DNA of 64,000 nt from Methylocystis sp. MJC1 (GCF_026427715.1 NZ_CP107558.1:1897001-1961000); one strand, 5' to 3'; shown: positions 1-10,159, numbered from the stretch's first letter. Made by a program: numbers and translations. The notes: generated by a model from the sequence alone, not told the origin.

Positions 1-72
1 GCGGTAATTCTATTTTAGTTCCGGAAGACGGCGACGCCGGTCTTCACTATGAGTGGAACTAGGAGCGAAACC

Positions 73-399
73 ATGAAAAAATTTCTTGTGTCGATCGCGT
101 TGGTCGCTCTGACCGCGGGTTCGGCTTTTGCCCAAGGCGGCGCGATCACGGTAGGAGGCTCTTTTACGCCCGGGGCGGTCGGCTTCGGCGGCGTGTTCAA
201 CTCCGCAGGTCAGACACTCAACACGACGGTGACCAACAACGCTCCGGCAAGGGCCGGCGCGGCTTCGGCCATCACGGGTACTGGGAACGGTGGATCGGCG
301 ACCGCCATTTCCGCAGCCTCGACGTCGAACACCCAGTATGTTTCGCCCATGAACTACATCTCCTTCTCCAACACTCTGAGGCAGAGCCTCAACTACTGA
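73..399 (+). CDS. Small secreted Ala/Ser/Asn-rich protein
   Basis: The 108-residue product opens with a clear Sec signal peptide (Lys-Lys, hydrophobic core, cleavage near SAFAQ, about residue 21). The mature part is low complexity, rich in Gly, Ala, Ser, Thr and Asn, and has no cysteine. I chose ATG 73 over the in-frame ATG 49 because AGGAGCG lies 7 bases upstream of it and the signal peptide starts there. The next gene encodes a similar small exported protein, so the two may be paralogues. I do not recognise a family. A surface, biofilm or amyloid-like role is conceivable from composition only. Confidence 0.7.
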   Translation: MKKFLVSIALVALTAGSAFAQGGAITVGGSFTPGAVGFGGVFNSAGQTLNTTVTNNAPARAGAASAITGTGNGGSATAISAASTSNTQYVSPMNYISFSNTLRQSLNY

Positions 400-547
400 A
401 GACGAGCAGCCCAGCGCTGAGATTGCGGTGAGGACTGTGGCGGCGCGCCAACGCCGCCGCAGTCTCCCTACCGTTGAACCCAACGACTTTCATGCTCGCG
501 CGGTTATGCCGCAACGCAAGGAGCTCTGACCAGGAAGGGGTATAAGT

Positions 548-811
548 ATGAGGAAGTTTTTGTTGGCTGCCGTCGCCGCAATCAGCGCCGGGTCGGCTTA
601 TGCTCAATCACCCATTGTGGTGAATGCGTCTCCGAACATCAACGTCTTGACACAGCTCATGGTGACTGTGCCGGTCAATGTCAGTCCCGCAACCGCAGTG
701 GCTGTTTCCGTCTATGGCAATTCCGCCGCCAAAGCCAATACGATCAACTTTCAGGGCGTTTCGGCGGCAAACCAGGGATGGATTAACACGAACTTCGTCT
801 CGGGGTTCTGA
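548..811 (+). CDS. Small secreted Asn/Val-rich protein
   Basis: This encodes 87 residues with a signal peptide (MRKFLLAAVAA... cleaved near SAYAQ, about residue 20). The mature chain of about 67 residues is rich in Asn, Val, Ser and Ala and contains no cysteine. It ends with a QGVSAANQGWINTNFVSGF-like tail in which Asn, Gln and Gly recur, as in some secreted beta-solenoid or amyloid proteins; that resemblance is compositional. A GGAAGGGG ribosome-binding site precedes ATG 548. It lies 148 bp after the preceding secreted-protein gene on the same strand. No family was recognised. Confidence 0.7.
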   Translation: MRKFLLAAVAAISAGSAYAQSPIVVNASPNINVLTQLMVTVPVNVSPATAVAVSVYGNSAAKANTINFQGVSAANQGWINTNFVSGF

Positions 812-940
812 GCGGAGAGCGCCGCCGGGGGCGGCCTCTTGCTTGGCAGGGGCCGCTGTCCGTTCTGTGGCGCGCGACGTCTACCGGTTTAGGGATCCGA
901 TCGTTATAGAAGGGCGGCAAGCATCAGCGGATCGGATGGG

Positions 941-1930
941 ATGACGCGCGAAAATATCGCAGTTCTCGGCGCTGGCGCCTGGGGGGTGGCGCTCGCCAAT
1001 GTCGCCGCGCAAGGACGCCAGCGCGTCGCCTTGTGGGCGCACGACCCCGGCCACGCGGAGACTCTCGCACGGGATCGAGAGAATAGACGGCATCTCCCCG
1101 GGTTGCCGCTCGCTCATGCGGTTGCGCCGACGAGCGATCTCGCCTGCGTCGCAGACGCGCATATCGTGCTCGCCGTCGTGCCGGCTCAGGCCGTGCGGGA
1201 AGTGGCGCGGGCGGTGCGCCCTCATGTTGCGGAAGGCGCCGCTTTCGTCATTTGCGCCAAGGGGATCGAGCGCGATCGTCGGCACTTCATGAGCGAGGTT
1301 GTCGCCGAGGAGCTGCCGCAAGCGCGGCCGGCCGTCCTCTCCGGCCCGAGCTTCGCGGCCGATGTCTGCAAGGGGCTGCCGACCGCCGTGACGCTCGCCG
1401 CTCCGGATGAGACGCTGGCGCAGAAGCTTTGCGAAGCGCTCTCGACCAAGACTTTTCGGCTCTATCGCTCGACTGACATTCGGGGCGTGGAGATCGGCGG
1501 CGCGGCAAAGAATGTCTTCGCCATTGCGGCGGGCATGGCCGCGGGGCGCCGGCTCGGCGCGAGCGCGCAGGCCGCGCTCATTGCGCGCAGCTTCGCCGAG
1601 CTTACGCGGCTCGGACGTGTGCTCGGCGCCAGAAGCGAGACGCTGATGGGGCTCTCCGGGCTCGGCGATCTGGTGCTGACCTGCGGCTCCGCGCAGTCGC
1701 GGAATTTTGCCTTCGGCCAGGCGTTGGGGCAGGGCACCGCCGTCAAGGACGCTTCCGGCGGCAAGCTGACCGAAGGCGCCTTCACGGCGCGGGTCCTGGT
1801 CGAGATGGCGCAGAAGGAAGGCGTCGAAATGCCGATCGCCGAGGCGGTCGACGCCATATTGTCGTCGCGCCTCAGCGTCGATTCGGCGATCGAGGCGCTT
1901 CTTATGCGGCCGCTGAAAGCGGAGGTCTGA
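941..1930 (+). CDS. gpsA: NAD(P)+-dependent glycerol-3-phosphate dehydrogenase
   Basis: GpsA reduces dihydroxyacetone phosphate to sn-glycerol 3-phosphate in the cytoplasm, supplying the phospholipid backbone. The 329-residue product has the Rossmann GAGAWG loop at residues 10-15, an AKGIE segment, the SGPSFA segment, the EIGGAAKN motif with the catalytic lysine, and [12 protein letters not shown] in the C-terminal domain. The length is normal for the family. Its last 29 bases overlap the end of the convergent chemoreceptor gene. In many alphaproteobacteria gpsA follows tsaD; here small secreted-protein genes precede it. Confidence 0.96.
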   Translation: MTRENIAVLGAGAWGVALANVAAQGRQRVALWAHDPGHAETLARDRENRRHLPGLPLAHAVAPTSDLACVADAHIVLAVVPAQAVREVARAVRPHVAEGAAFVICAKGIERDRRHFMSEVVAEELPQARPAVLSGPSFAADVCKGLPTAVTLAAPDETLAQKLCEALSTKTFRLYRSTDIRGVEIGGAAKNVFAIAAGMAAGRRLGASAQAALIARSFAELTRLGRVLGARSETLMGLSGLGDLVLTCGSAQSRNFAFGQALGQGTAVKDASGGKLTEGAFTARVLVEMAQKEGVEMPIAEAVDAILSSRLSVDSAIEALLMRPLKAEV

Positions 1931-3716
1931 GGGCGCCCGAGATCCGGAAGCCGCCGATGAGATCGGAGAGTCTTCCGGCTTCCGTCGCCAGACGCCGCAT
2001 CGTGTCGCGCGTCTCTTCGACCTCCGCGACATTCTCCTGGGTATTCTTGTCGATCTGTCCGACGGCGACATTGATTTCCGCGGTGCTCGCGGCGAGATCG
2101 CTCGAGACGTTTGCTATCGCCGCGACGACCGTGTCGATCTGGATCATCTCGCTGAGGATGTTTTCCAGGGCTTTCGCGGTTTCGGCGACGAGCGTCACGC
2201 CGCGGTCGACCTCCGTCGAGGAGGTCGATACGAGCTTTTTGATTTCTTTTGCGGCTTCGGCGGAACGTTGGGCGAGCGCGCGCACTTCTGCCGCCACCAC
2301 GGAGAAACCCTTGCCCGCCTCGCCCGCGCGCGCCGCTTCCACGCCGGCGTTCAAAGCGAGCAAATTGGTTTGGAAGGCGATTTCGTCGATGAGACCGATG
2401 ATCTGGCCGATGCTCTGCGACGATTTCTCGATGCGCTCGATGGAGACCACAGCGTCGCGGACGATCTTGCTTCCCTTCTCCGCTTCGCCTCGCGCCGCGC
2501 CGACGATGGCGCTCGCTTTTTCGGCTCCGTTGGCGTTCTGCTTGATGGCTGTGGAATTGCTGTGAAGTGCGCTCGACGCCTCTTCGAGGCTGCAGGCCTG
2601 CTGGCCCATCCGACCGGTAAGATCGTCGGCGGCTTGGGAGATATGATCGACGCTCGCGCCGATCAGCTCCACGCAGTTCGTCACTTCGGCGATGGCGTCT
2701 TCGAGCTGTTGCGCGGTCGAATTGAGATCGGCCTTCAACTGCCGATAGGTCTCGGGAAGGTCTTCCGTCATCCGATAGCGGAGATCCTTGGCCGAGAGGC
2801 GGGAGAGCGCTGCGCCGACGGCGTTCAGCGCACGCTCGCGTTCGGCGTTGAGGGCTTCGGTTTCCTCAGTGTGGCGCGCCGCGGCGGCCTCCTTCATATG
2901 GCGCTCTTTTTCGGCTTGCGCCTCCGCTTCGCGCAGCCTTAGCGCGTTGCTCCTGAAATTGTTGAGCGCCTCGGCCATGTTTCCGATTTCGTCTCGCCGC
3001 CCGAGATAAGGGATATCGGCGTCGAGCGCGCCCTCGCTCACCTGCGTCATCGCTTCGATGATGCGGGCGAGAGGGAGCCGGATTTGCATCCCGATGAACC
3101 AGAAGGTCCCTGCGACGGCGATGGCGATTGTGACGGCAGGGATGACGATCAGGAGCAAGGCGTTGCGCCGATCGGCCTCATTCATCGCGGCGCGGCCTTC
3201 CTCGAGCTGCGCGAGCGTCTGTTTGGAGAGGCGCGTTATATTCGTGACGATCGCGTCACGATCCTTGATCGTCGCTTCGTCATTGGCTTGGATCAACGCG
3301 GCCTTGGGGGAGACGTTCAGGCCGAGTTCGATCGTCTCGTTTTGGTAAGCCAAAAATTCTTTTACGCGGAGCTCGAGGCGTTTTCGCTCCGGTTGCGGAA
3401 AGCGGTCGTCCGGCAGGCGCGAGAACCAATCGGACGCCTCTTTCGTCTCGGTCAGCGCTTGGCGGAGCGTCGCGAGGCCTTTCCTGATCTCCGCCTGATC
3501 GTCGCGCGCAAAAAGCGACGTAGCGACGACGGCGATATGTTCGATCGATTGCGCGAGATTGCGGGATTGCAGCGCAAGCTCCCAGGCTTTTTCGATCTCC
3601 GCTTCTTGCCGCCTCTGCTGAGAGGCCTGCCAATAGGCGAACGCAGATAGGCCGATGGAGAGCAGCGCGAGAGCGCCGATCACGACGCCGAGCTTCTGTC
3701 CTAAACCAAAGCGCAT
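1902..3716 (-). CDS. Methyl-accepting chemotaxis protein (HAMP, MCP signal)
   Basis: This is a 604-residue inner-membrane chemoreceptor. The first TM helix is at residues 10-30. A periplasmic helical sensor follows to about 185, then a second TM helix near 190-212, HAMP, and a cytoplasmic coiled-coil signalling domain with the hairpin tip [20 protein letters not shown]. It should couple ligand binding to CheA and CheW. No che genes lie nearby, so it is an orphan receptor. The tail ends in Ala/Pro residues with no CheR-docking pentapeptide, unlike the second receptor at 24.5 kb. A GGGGG ribosome-binding stretch sits just upstream of the ATG at 3716. Confidence 0.93.
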   Translation of the reverse strand: MRFGLGQKLGVVIGALALLSIGLSAFAYWQASQQRRQEAEIEKAWELALQSRNLAQSIEHIAVVATSLFARDDQAEIRKGLATLRQALTETKEASDWFSRLPDDRFPQPERKRLELRVKEFLAYQNETIELGLNVSPKAALIQANDEATIKDRDAIVTNITRLSKQTLAQLEEGRAAMNEADRRNALLLIVIPAVTIAIAVAGTFWFIGMQIRLPLARIIEAMTQVSEGALDADIPYLGRRDEIGNMAEALNNFRSNALRLREAEAQAEKERHMKEAAAARHTEETEALNAERERALNAVGAALSRLSAKDLRYRMTEDLPETYRQLKADLNSTAQQLEDAIAEVTNCVELIGASVDHISQAADDLTGRMGQQACSLEEASSALHSNSTAIKQNANGAEKASAIVGAARGEAEKGSKIVRDAVVSIERIEKSSQSIGQIIGLIDEIAFQTNLLALNAGVEAARAGEAGKGFSVVAAEVRALAQRSAEAAKEIKKLVSTSSTEVDRGVTLVAETAKALENILSEMIQIDTVVAAIANVSSDLAASTAEINVAVGQIDKNTQENVAEVEETRDTMRRLATEAGRLSDLIGGFRISGALRPPLSAAA

Positions 3717-3964
3717 GAAAGCCCCCAGGTGGGTAATGCGGTCGAGAAAATTCGGAGCGTCGGGAATGCTCGAAGAGAGTTCCTGAACGCGCTGGATCGA
3801 GCCTGTTTATTGCGTCATCTTCTCCGAAGCTGGCAGGGGCCCATTCGGAGGCGATTGCAGCCGGCGGCGGGAGGCGCCGGAGCAATGCGGGGGCGGAGGC
3901 GACGTCATGCCGCCGATGTCGGGAAGCCCGCCCACCGATTAGCGTAACACTTGATCAAAACTAT

Positions 3965-3979
3965 TTAATTGCGGGTTAG
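3965..3979. promoter_or_regulatory. CtrA-like box upstream of the chemoreceptor gene
   Basis: The sequence TTAA-N7-TTAG matches the CtrA consensus TTAA-N7-TTAA at seven of eight positions. It lies about 250 bp upstream of the 1902-3716 chemoreceptor start, between that gene and the hybrid kinase. The distance is long for direct control and one such match could be chance. Confidence 0.25.
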
Positions 3980-4012
3980 CGCCATGGCGCGGCGCAGCAT
4001 AGATCGGCGATT

Positions 4013-5920
4013 TTACGGCTTTCCTTTCGGCAAATCGCCGCGCGCATCGAGAACGTCGCGAATTTTCCTCGCGAGCTGCGCCAGAGAGAAAGGCTTGGTC
4101 AGCAGATTGACGTCCGGGTCCAGCATGCCGTCACGCGCGATCGCGTGTTGGGAATAGCCGGTGATGAACATTACGTGCAGTGCATGACGGCGGAACACCG
4201 CCTCGCGCGCAAGCCGGGCGCCGTCCATCTCCGGCATGACGATATCGGTGATCATCAGCGAAATATCGCCGCGGGCGCGCAGAAGCCGGATCGCCTCCTT
4301 GCCGCTTTCCGCCTCGAGCACCGTGTAGCCAAGCTCGCGCACCCCTTGCGCGGTGGCCTGCCTCGCTTTTTCGTCGTCTTCGACGATAAGCACGATCTCC
4401 CCGGGCCTGCCGCGCGGAAACTCCTCTTCCGGCGGCTGCGGCTGCGGCTGCGGGGGGGCCTCTACTGCTTCGCTGTCTTCGAGATAGCGCGGAAGATAAA
4501 GCTTAAGGCAGGTTCCCCGGCCCACCTCGGAATAGATTTTGATATGCCCGTTGGATTGGGTCGCGAAGCCATGGGCCTGCGAAAGCCCAAGCCCCGTCCC
4601 CTTGCCAATCGGCTTTGTCGTGAAAAAGGGATCGAAGGCTTTGGCGGCCACATCCGGGGGCATGCCGACGCCGGTGTCGCTGATGACGATCATCACATAT
4701 TGACCCGGCCTGACCGACGGATTTTCGTCCGTGTAACAAGCGTCGAGCTCGGTGTTCTGGGTCTCGATGGTCAGCTGGCCGCCGGTCGGCATGGCGTCTC
4801 GCGCGTTGACCGCGAGATTGAGAACGGCGCTCTCGAGCTCATTGGCGTCGACTCTCGTCGGCCACAGATCGGGGGCAAGCACGGTCGCCAGATGAATATG
4901 CGCACCCAGGGTGCGATGAAGAATCGCCGACATGCCGATAACGAGCGAATTGACGTCGAGCGGCTCCGGGTTGAGCGGCTGGATGCGGGAAAACGCCAGC
5001 AGCCGACGGACGAGCGCCGCGGCGCGATCCGCTCCGTCCATCGCCGAGTCGATCAGGGGGTCGAGGCCTCCCTCGTTCCGGCGCAGCTTGCGCCGTAATA
5101 TGTTGAGGCTCGAGACAATGACGCCCAGCATATTGTTGAAGTCATGCGCGATGCCGCCGGCGAGATGGCCGAGCGCTTCGAGTTTCTGCGACTGGCGAAG
5201 CTGCGCTTCGAGCGAACCGCGTTTGGTCGATTCGGCGATGAGCTCGTTATAGGCAAGCTTCAAGCTTTCGCTGGATTTGCGCAGCGCGTGCAGCTGTCTC
5301 TCCGTCAGCAGAACCGCCAGGACGGCGACGCCGGCGATAAGCACGATCAAAGACCCGATCGCCGTTTGCAGCGTGTCCGTCGCTTCCGACATCTGCAAGT
5401 CTCTCTGGCGATGAAGCGCGTCCTCCTGCGCGATCATCTCCGCAACCAGCGCGTCGATCCGATCGGTTAGCGCTTTGCCCTCGCCGGTCCGCACGATTTC
5501 CGCCGCAGCCTCGAAATCGCCGGCTCTCATAATATCGATCTTGTGCTGGAGCTGCTCGAGGCGCTCCTCGATCAGCGGACGGAGTTCCGAGAGCCGCTCC
5601 GCCTGCTCGGAATCATCCGCGACCAAGGCGCCGACTTCCGCCAGCCCTTTTTCGAGCTGCGTTGCGATTTCATCCTTTGGCCTGAGATAGGCGCGGTCGC
5701 GCGTGATGATATAGCCGCGCTCCTCGCTTTCGGCGCGGCGGATGGCGCCGTCGAGCCGGTAGAGCGCGCTCTCGACCACGAGGGTGTGGCGCACCCACGC
5801 GCCGCTCTCGCGCCGCTGCTGTTCCGTGCGCGCGGTGACGAAGCCCGCGAAGGCGAGAATCGCAAACGCGACAATCAGGCTGATTGTCTCGACGGACAGG
5901 AACTTCCGCGTCTCGGCCAT
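4013..5920 (-). CDS. CHASE3 hybrid sensor histidine kinase with C-terminal receiver
   Basis: The 635-residue product has TM1 (about residues 12-30), a periplasmic CHASE3-type helical sensor (about 35-180), TM2 (about 187-206), a short coiled coil, and HisKA with phospho-acceptor His259 in GGIAHDFNN. The HATPase_c boxes follow (NLAVNARDAMP, DTGVGM, GKGTGLGLS). A Pro/Gln-rich linker leads to a receiver domain with Asp559 and Lys609. The REC domain is complete, so the protein probably autophosphorylates and then phosphorylates its own receiver or a shuttle protein. No separate response regulator is adjacent. The signal sensed is unknown. Confidence 0.93.
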   Translation of the reverse strand: MAETRKFLSVETISLIVAFAILAFAGFVTARTEQQRRESGAWVRHTLVVESALYRLDGAIRRAESEERGYIITRDRAYLRPKDEIATQLEKGLAEVGALVADDSEQAERLSELRPLIEERLEQLQHKIDIMRAGDFEAAAEIVRTGEGKALTDRIDALVAEMIAQEDALHRQRDLQMSEATDTLQTAIGSLIVLIAGVAVLAVLLTERQLHALRKSSESLKLAYNELIAESTKRGSLEAQLRQSQKLEALGHLAGGIAHDFNNMLGVIVSSLNILRRKLRRNEGGLDPLIDSAMDGADRAAALVRRLLAFSRIQPLNPEPLDVNSLVIGMSAILHRTLGAHIHLATVLAPDLWPTRVDANELESAVLNLAVNARDAMPTGGQLTIETQNTELDACYTDENPSVRPGQYVMIVISDTGVGMPPDVAAKAFDPFFTTKPIGKGTGLGLSQAHGFATQSNGHIKIYSEVGRGTCLKLYLPRYLEDSEAVEAPPQPQPQPPEEEFPRGRPGEIVLIVEDDEKARQATAQGVRELGYTVLEAESGKEAIRLLRARGDISLMITDIVMPEMDGARLAREAVFRRHALHVMFITGYSQHAIARDGMLDPDVNLLTKPFSLAQLARKIRDVLDARGDLPKGKP

Positions 5921-6017
5921 GCGAGTCCATTACGCGACTGATCAGGCGATTTTATGCGACCTTGGGCGCATAACCAACTTAGCTGATCGAACCGCCCGCC
6001 GCCTGACCGCGTCGAAC

Positions 6018-6153
6018 TCTTATACCATTTCCGCTTGGACAGCTCGCATTCGGACTCATCATTCCCCGCGGGCTGACAGCCTAGTTGGGATCCAGAGCCA
6101 CAAGAACGCTAGCTTTGTTCTGGATCCCCGATCGCTCGAGCGTGGGGAATGAC
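6018..6153. repeat. Palindromic intergenic repeat, family B copy 1
   Basis: An imperfect inverted repeat begins near 6058 with TCATTCCCC and ends at 6153 with GGGGAATGAC, with internal GGATCCAGA/TCTGGATCC arms. It is preceded at 6018 by the outlier motif ATACCATTTCCG. The same parts recur, with that motif on the opposite side, at 56846-56984. It fills the gap between the divergently spaced ends of ilvD and the hybrid kinase. It looks like a REP- or MITE-like element that cannot code for protein. Confidence 0.65.
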
Positions 6154-6179
6154 AATGAACCAGTCGAGCGGAATCCGTA

Positions 6180-8018
6180 TTACCCCTTGGGGACTTCGCG
6201 CACGGCGCCGCGCGCCGCGCTGGTCGTCATGGCGGCATAGGCGCGCAACGCCGTCGTGATCTTGCGGGGCCGCGGGGTAGCGGGCGCAAAGCCCTTGCCG
6301 GCTTGAACCGCGCGGCGGGCGAAAAGTTCCGTCTCGCTTACGGCGAGTGTGATTTTTCTGCCCGGAATGTCGATCTCTATCGGATCGCCGTCCTGCACCA
6401 GCGCGATCATCCCGCCCTCGGCCGCTTCTGGCGAGACATGGCCGATCGAAAGGCCCGAAGTGCCGCCCGAGAAGCGCCCATCGGTAATGAGCGCGCAGGC
6501 TTTGCCGAGCCCCTTCGATTTCAGATAGCTCGTGGGATAGAGCATCTCCTGCATGCCGGGGCCGCCGCGCGGACCCTCGTAGCGGATGACGACCACGTCG
6601 CCGGCCGTCACCTCGCCCGTCAGAATACCGGAGACCGCCGCATCCTGGCTCTCATAGACGCGCGCCGGGCCGGAAAATTTCAGGATCGAGTCGTCGACGC
6701 CCGCCGTCTTCACGATGCAGCCGTCCTGCGCAAGATTGCCGAACAGCACGGCGAGGCCGCCGTCCTTCGAGAAGGCGTGGGCGGCGTCGCGGATCGCGCC
6801 TTTTTCGCGGTCGCTGTCGAGCCCGTCATAGCGGCGCTCCTGGCTGAAGGCCTCCTGGGTCGGCACGCCGCCCGGCGCGGCGCTGAAGAGGGTCCTCGCT
6901 GTATTGCTGGTGGTCACGCCGATGTCCCATTGGGAGATGGCGTCGGATAATGTGGCGCTGTGGACCGTGGGCCTGTCGCCATGCAGCAGGCCGGCGCGCA
7001 AGAGTTCGCCCAGGATGGCGATGACTCCGCCGGCGCGATGCACGTCCTCCATATGCACGTCTGGCACGGAAGGCGCGACCTTGCAGAGCACCGGCACGCG
7101 ACGCGACATGCTGTCGATGTCCGCCATGGTGAAATTCACTTCCGCCTCATGCGCGGCGGCGAGGAGGTGCAGCACTGTGTTGGTCGAACCGCCCATGGCG
7201 ATGTCGAGCGCGATGGCGTTTTCGAAAGCGTCAAAAGTGGCGATCGAGCGCGGCAGCACGCTTTCGTCGTTCTGCTCGTAATAGCGGCGCGCGAGATCGA
7301 CGATGAGATGGCCGGCCTCGACGAAGAGGCGCTTGCGGTCGGCGTGGGTCGCGACGAGCGTGCCATTGCCGGGCAGCGAGAGACCCAGGGCCTCGGTGAG
7401 GCAGTTCATGCTGTTCGCCGTGAACATGCCGGAGCAGGAGCCGCAGGTCGGACAGGCGGAGCGTTCGATCGCCGTCACGTCGCTTTCGGCCACCTTGTCG
7501 TCCGCGCCAGCGACGATGGCGTCGACGAGGTCGAGCGCATGTTCTTTGCCGGCGAGCACGACCTTGCCGGCCTCCATCGGTCCGCCGGAGACGAAGACCG
7601 CCGGGATATTGAGCCGCAACGCCGCCATCAGCATGCCGGGCGTGATCTTGTCGCAATTGGAGATGCAGACCATCGCGTCGGCGCAATGGGCGTTGACCAT
7701 ATACTCCACGCTGTCGGCGATGATCTCGCGCGAGGGCAGGGAGTAGAGCATCCCGTCATGGCCCATGGCGATGCCGTCGTCGACCGCGATGGTATTGAAC
7801 TCTTTGGCGATGCCGCCCGCCTTCTCGATCTCGCGGGCAACGAGCTGGCCCAGATCCTTCAGATGCACATGGCCGGGGACGAACTGCGTGAAGCTGTTGA
7901 CGACGGCGATGATCGGCTTGCCGAAATCCTCGTCCTTCACGCCCGTCGCACGCCAAAGGCCGCGCGCGCCCGCCATGTTGCGGCCGTGGGTGGTGGTGCT
8001 GGAACGATAGGGAGGCAT
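6180..8018 (-). CDS. ilvD: Dihydroxy-acid dehydratase
   Basis: IlvD dehydrates 2,3-dihydroxy-3-methylbutanoate and its isoleucine-pathway analogue to the 2-keto acids, in valine, leucine and isoleucine synthesis. The 612-residue product has the family's full length. It has the Fe-S ligand segments [10 protein letters not shown] and [16 protein letters not shown] and the C-terminal [11 protein letters not shown] segment typical of IlvD/Edd. It is cytoplasmic and depends on an Fe-S cluster, so it relies on the SUF system encoded later in the window. It stands alone, with a palindromic repeat on either side. Confidence 0.97.
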   Translation of the reverse strand: MPPYRSSTTTHGRNMAGARGLWRATGVKDEDFGKPIIAVVNSFTQFVPGHVHLKDLGQLVAREIEKAGGIAKEFNTIAVDDGIAMGHDGMLYSLPSREIIADSVEYMVNAHCADAMVCISNCDKITPGMLMAALRLNIPAVFVSGGPMEAGKVVLAGKEHALDLVDAIVAGADDKVAESDVTAIERSACPTCGSCSGMFTANSMNCLTEALGLSLPGNGTLVATHADRKRLFVEAGHLIVDLARRYYEQNDESVLPRSIATFDAFENAIALDIAMGGSTNTVLHLLAAAHEAEVNFTMADIDSMSRRVPVLCKVAPSVPDVHMEDVHRAGGVIAILGELLRAGLLHGDRPTVHSATLSDAISQWDIGVTTSNTARTLFSAAPGGVPTQEAFSQERRYDGLDSDREKGAIRDAAHAFSKDGGLAVLFGNLAQDGCIVKTAGVDDSILKFSGPARVYESQDAAVSGILTGEVTAGDVVVIRYEGPRGGPGMQEMLYPTSYLKSKGLGKACALITDGRFSGGTSGLSIGHVSPEAAEGGMIALVQDGDPIEIDIPGRKITLAVSETELFARRAVQAGKGFAPATPRPRKITTALRAYAAMTTSAARGAVREVPKG

Positions 8019-8082
8019 GGGCGAACTTTCCTGTCATCAACCGGGTTTCGGAGGCGATAGCCCAGCCGGCGCGCCCCCGCAA

Positions 8083-8137
8083 GGACCGCGAGCCTTCCGG
8101 CTCGCTCGAAACATGCGCGCCTGAAGGCTCGCGGTCC
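8083..8137. repeat. Inverted repeat, family E copy 1
   Basis: Perfect 15-bp arms GGACCGCGAGCCTTC and GAAGGCTCGCGGTCC flank a 25-bp loop upstream of ilvD. A diverged copy with the same arms is at 32668-32721. There is no T-run, so this is more likely a dispersed palindromic repeat than a terminator. Confidence 0.65.
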
Positions 8138-8189
8138 GGGGGCCGACGTCTACATATGTCTTGAGAACGAAACGCGCTATGATGCCATC

Positions 8190-8744
8190 ATGGCCGCGCT
8201 TCCCAAAGATCGCATGACCGTCGAGGAATATCTCGCCTGGAGCGAAAGCCAGGAGGGACGCTACGAGCTTATCGATGGCGTGGTCTACGCTCAGGCATCA
8301 GAGCGGGCGGCGCATGCGGAGATGAAAGGGCTGGTATTCCTCGCGCTCAGTAAGGCGATCCGCGATAAGGGGCTGCAATGCCGCGCCTTGGTCGACGGCA
8401 TGGGGGTGCGCGTCGGCGCCAAGACTGTGTTCGAGCCCGACGCCATGGTCTATTGCGGACTGAGGCTGCGGCCTGACGCGCTGCTGGTCGAAAACCCCGT
8501 GATTGTCGTCGAGGTCATATCGCCGACCTCCGGGCGCAACGACAATACCCGCAAGCTCGCCGGCTATTTCGCTGTGTCGAGCATCCGGCATTATCTGGTC
8601 ATAGACCCAGACGACAGGCTGGTGGTGCACCATGAGCGCCGCGAGGACGGCGTGGTTGTGAGCCACATACTGACGGATGGCAGGGTGACGCTCGATCCGC
8701 CGGGGCTGTCTTTCGGATTCGAGGAGCTTTACGGCCCGGCCTAG
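8190..8744 (+). CDS. Uma2 family (DUF820) putative PD-(D/E)XK endonuclease
   Basis: This 184-residue protein matches Uma2/DUF820: MTVEEYLAW near the N-terminus, then YELIDG (Glu26), the EPDAMV strand with Asp84, VVEVISPTS with Glu108, and Lys122. These are the expected PD-(D/E)XK active-site positions. Family members are common in cyanobacteria and some proteobacteria, and their biological role is mostly unknown. The gene stands alone. A hairpin terminator lies downstream, shared with the convergent carrier-protein gene. There is no antitoxin-like partner. Confidence 0.85.
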   Translation: MAALPKDRMTVEEYLAWSESQEGRYELIDGVVYAQASERAAHAEMKGLVFLALSKAIRDKGLQCRALVDGMGVRVGAKTVFEPDAMVYCGLRLRPDALLVENPVIVVEVISPTSGRNDNTRKLAGYFAVSSIRHYLVIDPDDRLVVHHERREDGVVVSHILTDGRVTLDPPGLSFGFEELYGPA

Positions 8745-8776
8745 AGAGGCTGTGATCGCTCGGTTCTATAAAACGC

Positions 8777-8805
8777 AAGCCCGAAAGCTTGGGGCTTTCG
8801 GGCTT
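8777..8805. terminator. Bidirectional hairpin between Uma2 and carrier-protein genes
   Basis: An 11-bp perfect stem (AAGCCCGAAAG / CTTTCGGGCTT) with a 7-base loop lies between two convergent genes. The trailing T-run is short (CTTT), so intrinsic termination may be moderate. The reverse direction has a similar AA/TT edge. Confidence 0.65.
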
Positions 8806-8835
8806 TGAGAAAATCAGAGAGATCGGTTTCAGCAA

Positions 8836-9099
8836 TCACGCGGCCTGGCGGGCGGCGGCGTGGGGATGCAATTCATTCAGGCAGGCGACGATCGCGTTGA
8901 TCGAGGAAAAGCTCTGACGGCGCAGCATATTCACCGGGAACTCGACGTCGAAAGCCTCTTCGATCGCGAGCATGGTGCGGATGGCCGCGAAGGGCGTCAG
9001 GCCGGCCTCGTAAAGATCCGCGCTGTCGGACAGCGTATCGATAGGCGTATGCAGGCGGCCGTTTTCTTGCAGCAGGCGGCGGATGGTCTCGATCATCAT
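8836..9099 (-). CDS. Acyl carrier protein-like protein lacking the attachment serine
   Basis: The 87-residue product has the four-helix carrier fold pattern: an amphipathic first helix, then LYEAGLTPFAAI, then IEEAFDVEFP. In carrier proteins the serine that takes 4'-phosphopantetheine begins helix II. Here the aligned residue, about 36, is Pro (codon CCC), preceded by Thr. It therefore probably cannot be loaded in the usual way. I chose the start at 9099 because GGAG lies 5 bases upstream; a longer reading adds a basic, unconvincing leader. The gene stands alone, with no synthase or ligase nearby. Confidence 0.75.
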   Translation of the reverse strand: MMIETIRRLLQENGRLHTPIDTLSDSADLYEAGLTPFAAIRTMLAIEEAFDVEFPVNMLRRQSFSSINAIVACLNELHPHAAARQAA

Positions 9100-9341
9100 T
9101 CCAACTCCAAAGGCGCGCGCTCGAGGCAATTGCGCGGGGCTCGCGGCTTTCGCTCGAAGTGATGCTGGCGATCGTTTCAGGCAATCGTGAACATCAAGGA
9201 AAGAAATGGGGCGCCGAGCCTGAACCAAATATGAATTGGTGGAAAATTTGACCGGATTTGCAATATGGTAAGATTAAAGAATGGTAATCGTGTCCGCCGC
9301 GATATTGGCGCCGCGCGCGGCTGTGCTTTATGGTTGGGGCG

Positions 9342-10097
9342 ATGAAAAGGCTTGCCGCGCTCCTGACGATTGTGACTTGCCTCGCGGCGGGCGCCGCTCG
9401 CGCGCAGCAGGACGAGCCGCCGTCCGTGGGGACCGACGAGCACGGGGGAACCTTTCTGTTCATCCCTGGCGTAGGCAAAATCCCCTTGCCGCCGGGCGCG
9501 CGCGGATTTGGTCCAAGCGATCCAGCGGACCCATTCGGGGGGCTCGCGCCGAGGGCGCCGGACCGCAAGCTAGCGAAGCCTCGGCCAGAGCCGCCGAAAT
9601 CGCCTGAAGAGCGGCGGGCCGAGGAGATGAGCCGTCTGTTCGCCCGCCTCGCGACGGCCGAGGACGATCGCGAGGCGCAAGCGGTCACCGCCGCCATTCT
9701 CAGTCGCTGGTCTCGATCGGGCTCGGACACGATCGATCTCCTCGCCGCCCGGGCGCTCGCCGCAGAGGTCGCGGGCGCGCCGGCGCTCTCCAAAGCTTTG
9801 CTCGATTATGTTGTCGCCCTGGCTCCCGGCTGGCCCGACGGCTTCGTGCGCCGGGCGCGCGTCATGGCGTCCGAGGGGGACGCGGCGGGCGCGCTGGCGG
9901 ATCTGGAAACGGCGGCGCGGCTCGAGCCAAAGCGCTTCGATGCGCTGGAAGCGCTCGGGTCGCTGGCCGAGAAGGCCGGGGATAAAAAGCGTGCGCTTTC
10001 CGCTTATCGTAAGGCGCTCGATATCTCGCCGCGCAATGACACGGTCAGAAAAAACGAAGAGCGGCTGCAGATAGAGGTCGAAGGGCGCGATATTTAA
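9342..10097 (+). CDS. Exported TPR-repeat protein
   Basis: The 251-residue product begins with a signal peptide (MKRLAALLTIV, cleavage near ARAQQ). It continues with a Pro/Gly-rich segment and, from about residue 95, helical TPR-like repeats. The clearest are the motifs ALADLETAARLEPKRFDAL and KKRALSAYRKALDISPRND. TPR proteins are scaffolds; partners here are unknown. Position 9342 is preferred to ATG 9330 because the signal peptide begins there and GGGG precedes it. It is followed by the nitroreductase gene, 62 bp downstream on the same strand. Confidence 0.8.
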   Translation: MKRLAALLTIVTCLAAGAARAQQDEPPSVGTDEHGGTFLFIPGVGKIPLPPGARGFGPSDPADPFGGLAPRAPDRKLAKPRPEPPKSPEERRAEEMSRLFARLATAEDDREAQAVTAAILSRWSRSGSDTIDLLAARALAAEVAGAPALSKALLDYVVALAPGWPDGFVRRARVMASEGDAAGALADLETAARLEPKRFDALEALGSLAEKAGDKKRALSAYRKALDISPRNDTVRKNEERLQIEVEGRDI

Positions 10098-10159
10098 GGG
10101 CGCAGGGAGCATAGGGAAACCCGACGTTCTCTCGAACACTTTCTAGAGGGGTATTGCCG

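Noticed and set aside
881..2071. Minus-strand open frame across gpsA
   Set aside because: gpsA is unmistakable and the antisense frame has an Arg-rich, low-complexity product.
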